DNA of 37,433 bases from an uncultured Gemmatimonadota bacterium (lineage in GTDB: Bacteria; Gemmatimonadota; Gemmatimonadetes; Gemmatimonadales; Gemmatimonadaceae): assembly GCA_902825965.1 (NCBI GenBank), contig CADEDA010000025.1, forward strand, positions 1 to 37,433, read 5' to 3'. Shown here one piece after another: positions 33,128-37,433 of this stretch (position 1 is its first letter; every line of letters starts with the position of its first letter). The translations under genes and the position numbers were made by a program. Below the pieces are notes generated by a model, which did not search any database, was not told the DNA's origin, and saw nothing but the letters and a program-made list of their open reading frames with translations.

Positions 33128-34357
33128 GTGCTTCCGTTCAAACCACGCCGACAGACCGTCACCACCGACATCGGTGGTGTGCTGGTGGGCTCGTCCCAGC
33201 CCATCGTGGTGCAGTCGATGACCAATACCGACACCGCGGATCCCGCATCGACCGCGGCGCAGGTTGCGGCGCTCGCGAAGGCCGGGTCGCAGCTGGTGCG
33301 GATCACCGTGAACAACGACGAGGCTGCGGCCGCCGTCCCGGAGATCCGCACACGGCTCTCCGACCTCGGCGTCGCGGTCCCGATCGTCGGCGACTTCCAC
33401 TACAACGGGCACCTGCTGCTCCGGAAGTACCCGAAGACGGCGGAGGCCCTCGCGAAGTACCGGATCAACCCCGGCAACGTCGGCACCAAGCACCGCGATG
33501 ACAACTTCCGCACGATCGTCGAGGTCGCGGTCGAGTATCAGAAGCCGGTGCGGATCGGCGTCAACTGGGGGTCGCTCGACCAGGACCTGCTGACCCAGAT
33601 GATGGACGCGAACGCCGCCCGCCCGGAGCCGCTCGACGCGAAGGAGGTCTACTTCGAGGCGATGCTCGAGTCGGCGTTGCGCTCCGCGAGCCTCGCCGAG
33701 GAGGTCGGGCTCCGGCACGACCAGATCCTGATCTCGGCCAAGATCTCGCAGGTGCAGGATCTGGTGACCGTGTATCGTCGGCTGGCGGCGCGCTGCGACT
33801 ATCCGCTGCATCTCGGACTCACCGAGGCCGGCCTGGGCACGAAGGGTGTGGTCGCCACCACGGCAGCGCTGTCGATCCTGCTGAGCGAGGGCATCGGCGA
33901 CACCATCCGCGTGTCACTCACGCCGCGGCCTGGCGGCGACCGCACGGAGGAGGTCATCGTCGCGCAGCAGATCCTGCAGTCGCTGGAACTGCGGTCGTTC
34001 ACGCCGCAGGTCACGGCCTGCCCGGGCTGCGGCCGGACGACGTCCACCTTCTTCCAGAAGATGGCGGAGGACATCCAGAACTACCTGCGCGAGCAGATGC
34101 CGCGCTGGCGCGAGTCGCATCCGGGCGTCGAGGAGATGAAGGTCGCGGTGATGGGCTGCGTGGTGAACGGGCCCGGCGAATCGAAGCACGCGAATCTCGG
34201 CATCTCGCTGCCCGGCACGTTCGAGGAGCCCAAGGCGCCGGTCTATGTCGACGGCAAACTCCGGGTGACGCTCAAGGGCGATCACATCGTGCCGGAGTTC
34301 CTGGCCATCCTCAATGATTACGTGGAGCGGACGTACCCGGCGGTGGCGAAGACCTGA
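33128..34357 (+). CDS. ispG: 4-hydroxy-3-methylbut-2-enyl diphosphate synthase
   Basis: The 409-residue Fe-S enzyme makes HMBPP in the MEP isoprenoid pathway. The TIM barrel begins with [16 protein letters not shown] and includes [13 protein letters not shown] and [13 protein letters not shown]. The C-terminal Fe-S domain has CPGCGRTTS and [19 protein letters not shown], giving the three Cys ligands and the catalytic Glu. Length is in the usual range (about 360-410). The start is uncertain: GTG at 33128 fits the family N terminus, while a GTG at 33095 is also in frame. No clear ribosome binding site. Confidence 0.95.
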   Translation: MLPFKPRRQTVTTDIGGVLVGSSQPIVVQSMTNTDTADPASTAAQVAALAKAGSQLVRITVNNDEAAAAVPEIRTRLSDLGVAVPIVGDFHYNGHLLLRKYPKTAEALAKYRINPGNVGTKHRDDNFRTIVEVAVEYQKPVRIGVNWGSLDQDLLTQMMDANAARPEPLDAKEVYFEAMLESALRSASLAEEVGLRHDQILISAKISQVQDLVTVYRRLAARCDYPLHLGLTEAGLGTKGVVATTAALSILLSEGIGDTIRVSLTPRPGGDRTEEVIVAQQILQSLELRSFTPQVTACPGCGRTTSTFFQKMAEDIQNYLREQMPRWRESHPGVEEMKVAVMGCVVNGPGESKHANLGISLPGTFEEPKAPVYVDGKLRVTLKGDHIVPEFLAILNDYVERTYPAVAKT

Positions 34358-34393
34358 GCGCCGCGGCGTGCCGGCCGGCGGCGACGGGGTCGC

Positions 34394-34990
34394 TCAGGCG
34401 GCCTCGAGGTCAGCGACCAGCGCCACGAGCTCCTGCATGATGGGACCCGCGAAGCCGAGCGCGTGCAGGCGATCGCGCACGCTGCGGAACCACTGCAGCG
34501 TACCGTCGCGCCCGCCGCTGAAGCGACCCCAGACCGTGTCGGCGTCGATGGTGCGCCGCAGGTCGGCCAGGATGCTGCCGGCGTTGTGCACCTTGTCCGC
34601 CGCGCAGACCCACCAGGCGGATTCCGACGCGGCACCGAGACGCTCGAGGTAGTCGGCGCGCGCTTCGTCGCGCGAGAACTCCATGCCCTCGTCGTCCACG
34701 CGGCGCTTGGTGACGGCGAGGACCGTGTCGAGGACCTCGGCACCGAACTTGGCGGCGATCCGCTCCTCGAGCATCTCGCGCGTCCACCCTTCGCGCACAC
34801 AGTCCTCGATGACGTCGTGCAGGATGCCGGCGATGACGGTCTCATCGTCGCGGCCGTAGCGCGTGAGGATGAGGGCGACGTTCGCCGGATGGGTGAGGTA
34901 GGGCAGACGCGTGCCCTTGCGCACCTGGCGATCGTGGTGCTTCGCCGCGAAGGCGAATGCGTGATTGATGCGGTCCGAGTAGCCAGTCAT
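34394..34990 (-). CDS. HD-domain hydrolase, MESH1/SpoT-hydrolase-like
   Basis: The 198-residue protein matches the hydrolase half of RelA/SpoT proteins without a synthetase half, the pattern of small alarmone hydrolases such as MESH1 (about 180 residues). Motifs are AAKHHDRQVRKGTRLPYLTHP (first His), ILHDVIEDC (HD pair and ED) and AADKVHNAGS (Asp). It probably removes the 3'-pyrophosphate of (p)ppGpp or a related nucleotide; the substrate is inferred. TAAGTT about 12 bases before the ATG may be a -10. It is convergent with ispG. Confidence 0.85.
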   Translation of the reverse strand: MTGYSDRINHAFAFAAKHHDRQVRKGTRLPYLTHPANVALILTRYGRDDETVIAGILHDVIEDCVREGWTREMLEERIAAKFGAEVLDTVLAVTKRRVDDEGMEFSRDEARADYLERLGAASESAWWVCAADKVHNAGSILADLRRTIDADTVWGRFSGGRDGTLQWFRSVRDRLHALGFAGPIMQELVALVADLEAA

Positions 34991-35022
34991 CTGCGAGACT
35001 GGAACTTAGCCGACTGCACGCC

Positions 35023-35466
35023 TCAGCGCAGGACGGCGCTGGTGAGCTGCAGGTCCAGCACCAGGAGCGCGCTGCCCTGGACGAGGACGCCGATCCCGGC
35101 GCCGACGAGGCCCATGCGCCTGCCGAGCAGCCATCCACAGAGCGCGAGTGTGACGCCGACCGCCATGTAGCCTGCGTCGAGTCCCGCGTTGAACCAGAGG
35201 AACCGGTCGAGTGCCACCGCCTGCGCGTGGTCCTTGAGTGCGAGGCCGCGCTGCGCGACGATCACGATCGCCAGGTCGATCGTCCCCCACGCCATGCTCT
35301 GGATCGCGAAGTGCTGCAGGAGGTCGGACTGCACGCGGCGCCAGTGGAGAAGGGCGAGGACGGCGGTACCGGCGAGCACACTGAGTGCGGCCCAGAGGGC
35401 GAGTTTGTAGATATGGAGGCGCTCCGCAGCGAGCAGCGCGTCGGACCATTGCCCTTCAAATGGCAT
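35023..35466 (-). CDS. Four-TM membrane protein, DUF6992-like
   Basis: The 147-residue protein has four hydrophobic segments (about 20-41, 58-70, 96-113 and 117-136). WFNAGLDAGYMAVGVTL is the likely family signature. No catalytic or transport motif is seen. The start codon is directly preceded by two 9-base direct repeats that fill the 21-base gap to the upstream gene. It likely shares a transcript with that gene, unless the repeats mark a promoter. Confidence 0.7.
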   Translation of the reverse strand: MPFEGQWSDALLAAERLHIYKLALWAALSVLAGTAVLALLHWRRVQSDLLQHFAIQSMAWGTIDLAIVIVAQRGLALKDHAQAVALDRFLWFNAGLDAGYMAVGVTLALCGWLLGRRMGLVGAGIGVLVQGSALLVLDLQLTSAVLR

Positions 35467-35486
35467 TTTAGTGTTTCTTTAGTGTT
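35467..35486. repeat. Tandem TTTAGTGTT repeat between two leftward genes
   Basis: TTTAGTGTT occurs at 35467-35475 and 35478-35486, one helical turn (11 bases) apart. The pair fills nearly all of the intergenic gap and is AT-rich, so it may be a tandem operator or part of a promoter next to the ATG at 35466. Confidence 0.7.
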
Positions 35487-35487
35487 C

Positions 35488-37269
35488 CTATGACGGCTCT
35501 TTGATAGCGCGGCGAACGGCCTCGAACGAACCGCCTGGCGTGCGGCCCTTTCGCTTCGACAGCAGGGCCGCGAGCTCGGCCCGGGTCGGAAGCTCGGGAC
35601 GCGGAGCCTCCCACAAGACCACGCCCTGCACCCGTCGGTCCGCTGCCCGAAGCGCCGTCGCCTCGGCCATCAGGTCCCCCACGGGCGTCTCACCCACCAC
35701 GGCGGTGTGGATCACCGGACTCGAGGGCAGCAGCGAGACCGCATCAGCGAGCTTCGTCAGCGGACACACGACGATGGTGAGTTCGTACGCCGAGCGGAAC
35801 TTCACGAACTCGTCGCGCAGCGACTGCTGGGCGGACTCCGGCACGGCATCGTCGCGCTCGGTGCCGGCGGGCATCAATGTGATGGGCAATCCGTCGCTCG
35901 AGCCCACAGGCCGCGCGACCTCCTTCCAGCGGAACGCACCGGCGAGCGCGTCCGAGAAGCCCGGCTCGGGACGCTCGCGGAACGTTCGCGCCAGCGCGAT
36001 CTGCGAGGGATCGAGGTCGATCGCCAATGTCGTGCGATGGTCGGCGGCCGCCGCGATCGCGAGGCGGGCGCCCGCCGCGGCGACGATCACCGGGTCACTG
36101 CCGGTCACGATCGCGGTGCGCGCGCGTGTGCCGGTGGCCGTGAGGCCGAGGTACAGCATCCGGAACGGGTCCACTCCGCTGGGGCGGAATCGTGCGGGCC
36201 CATCGAGGAGCGCGTCGCGTACGGTCGCCAGCACGGTCGAGCCGGACACCGCCGCCGCCTCGGCGGCATGCGCCACGGTGGGCTGCTTGAACTCGCGGCT
36301 CAGGGCGGCACCGAGTCGCACGGCGAGGCCGCCGATCAGGAGCACGAACAGCGCGATGGCCGGCGAAGCCGCCGCCCAGTTGGATCGCGCCGGGGTCACG
36401 GTCTCGTTCGCGAGGCCGAGGATGAGGACGCGCAGGGAATCGTGCTGTCGCTGGATCTGTGCCAGTGTGTCGCGCGCGGCGACGAGGACCGCGAAGGCAC
36501 GAGCGGTATCGGGCTTCGCCGCGGCGACCTTCGCGCGCTCCGGGACCGGCGGTGCCGGGGACGGCAGCACGGCAGCCGCACTCGGGGTCACGGCCACCGC
36601 TCCCTGGGCCACGAGCTCCACGCGCCGGTTCTCGGCGATGGCAAGGATCGTGTAGCCGGTACGCGAGAGACGGCGCACGATCTCGTTCATCTGCACCTCG
36701 CGCTGCGGACCGCTCTCCAGCGCCTCCTGCCGCGCGACGAGCGCGGTGATGGTGTCCGCGAGCGCGCGCATGCGAGGCCCGGCGCTGACGGCCGGGTGCG
36801 CAGCCACCGCGAGCCACGCGGGTGGATTGCGGAGCTGACGCGCCTCGGCGATGAGGCGCTCGAACTCCGCGACGGACGGATCGAGGGCGCGCGGCGCGAC
36901 GGCAACGGGCGCAGGGCGGGGCGGGGTCCGAGGGGCGGGCTCGACGCTCACGCCACGGGCCACGACGAGGGCCGATTCCGCAGCGGCCACGGCGAACGAG
37001 GCGGTGCGCAAGCGCCCCGCGCTGCGCAGCGTGTCTGCCGCCTGCCGTTGCAACCGCGCGCGCGCGGGCGCGGCGGGGTCGTTGGTGGCGAGTGGCACGA
37101 GCAGCGCGAGCAGTGCGAGCCCGCCGACGATCGGCACCCAGAGGCGGATGAATCGGAGGGACCGGCGGAGCGCGAGCGAACTGCGTGCGAAGAACCACTC
37201 CGAACCCGTCAGCAGGTGCGGAGGTGTGGTCGGCGTGGGGATCGGCGGCGTTGGGCGAGCGCTGGCCAT
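35488..37269 (-). CDS. Two-TM protein with a BY-kinase-like domain lacking the P-loop Lys
   Basis: 593 residues from the ATG at 37269 (GTG 37335 and ATG 37311 are alternatives). A Pro-rich start is followed by TM1 (43-61), a long helical periplasmic part (about 65-295) and TM2 (303-321). The C-terminal cytoplasmic domain (about 365-590) has a MinD/BY-kinase-like order. This is the Wzz/polysaccharide-copolymerase layout. The P-loop position reads TGSDPVIVAAAGARLA (389-404), with no GK[ST]. A Walker A'-like TTLAIDLD (413-420) remains. No Tyr cluster is seen at the C terminus. It may be a pseudokinase scaffold for exopolysaccharide export. It is leftward and divergent from the window's last start codon. 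Confidence 0.7.
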   Translation of the reverse strand: MASARPTPPIPTPTTPPHLLTGSEWFFARSSLALRRSLRFIRLWVPIVGGLALLALLVPLATNDPAAPARARLQRQAADTLRSAGRLRTASFAVAAAESALVVARGVSVEPAPRTPPRPAPVAVAPRALDPSVAEFERLIAEARQLRNPPAWLAVAAHPAVSAGPRMRALADTITALVARQEALESGPQREVQMNEIVRRLSRTGYTILAIAENRRVELVAQGAVAVTPSAAAVLPSPAPPVPERAKVAAAKPDTARAFAVLVAARDTLAQIQRQHDSLRVLILGLANETVTPARSNWAAASPAIALFVLLIGGLAVRLGAALSREFKQPTVAHAAEAAAVSGSTVLATVRDALLDGPARFRPSGVDPFRMLYLGLTATGTRARTAIVTGSDPVIVAAAGARLAIAAAADHRTTLAIDLDPSQIALARTFRERPEPGFSDALAGAFRWKEVARPVGSSDGLPITLMPAGTERDDAVPESAQQSLRDEFVKFRSAYELTIVVCPLTKLADAVSLLPSSPVIHTAVVGETPVGDLMAEATALRAADRRVQGVVLWEAPRPELPTRAELAALLSKRKGRTPGGSFEAVRRAIKEPS

Positions 37270-37367
37270 TGCCGGACGGGAATCACTGTGAGGGGGTCCG
37301 GACCGGTGCATTCCATCGGTTGGCCCGGGTTGCACCTTCTGACTCGTGCGACTAGCCTTCGGTCACG

Positions 37368-37433
37368 ATGCGTTCTTTGCGCCACGCCCACACCCATCAT
37401 CACCACGGCCCGACGGGTCGGGGATGGGTGGCG
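37368..37433 (+). CDS. Possible divergent gene, 3' truncated by the window
   Basis: An ATG at 37368 opens a frame of 22 codons to the window edge, with a His-rich start (HAHTHHHHGP). TAGCCT about ten bases upstream could be a -10. It may be the first gene of an operon running to the right, but the piece is too short to identify, so confidence is low. Confidence 0.3.
   Translation, partial: MRSLRHAHTHHHHGPTGRGWVA

Overview
The window is a compact, high-GC chromosomal segment from a Gram-negative-type bacterium. It encodes an RND inner-membrane pump, several secreted proteins with signal peptides, and a lipoprotein. The mix of genes suggests Gemmatimonadota or a close relative: S41, M28 and Asp-box secreted proteins, an NAPE-PLD-like MBL enzyme, a solo plasmid-type RepA/RPA, GTG starts and argCBD with argR/argH. 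That placement is inferred from style; no rRNA or other phylogenetic marker is present. No tRNA, rRNA, CRISPR array, prophage or insertion sequence was seen.

Layout. 3-2060: 3' part of an RND efflux pump. 2128-4425: a DNA-oriented trio, namely an acidic/AT-hook/Lys-Ala-rich histone-like protein, a MerR-type regulator and an RPA-type replication initiator. 4562-7255: an S41 C-terminal processing protease and a PD40 propeller lipoprotein. 7329-12480: a tightly packed rightward run of SPFH protein, zinc-ribbon protein, methyltransferase-like protein, OB+HD nuclease-like protein, class I fumarase and NTF2-like secreted protein. 12725-13175: a small zinc-ribbon protein and a cold-shock protein. 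13268-14745: leftward genes including an NrtR-type regulator with its own operator and a YggX-type protein with extra CxxC motifs. 14770-17880: an MBL hydrolase facing an alpha/beta hydrolase that is coupled to a MoeB-rhodanese fusion. 18040-22829: a leftward secreted-enzyme unit (PafA-like phosphatase, aldo/keto-reductase-like protein, M28 peptidase), divergent from a large Asp-box propeller protein (22971-26156).

26228-31311 is an arginine locus: argC-argB-argD run leftward with GTGA overlaps, and argR-argH run rightward. Candidate ArgR operators lie at the argC promoter and between argR and argH, so the repressor probably controls both arms. 31312-31912 is an AT-rich islet followed by a small HTH plus AT-hook protein. 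The remainder holds a second cold-shock gene, a one-TM conserved protein, ispG, a MESH1/SpoT-like HD hydrolase, a four-TM membrane protein and a two-TM protein with a BY-kinase-like domain lacking the P-loop lysine. A possible divergent gene starts at the right edge.

The most distinctive items are the histone-like/MerR/RPA trio, the AT-rich islet with its AT-hook protein, the predicted ArgR and NrtR autoregulatory sites with nearly leaderless starts, and the degenerate BY-kinase-like protein. No clear new multi-gene defence or mobile system was recognised.
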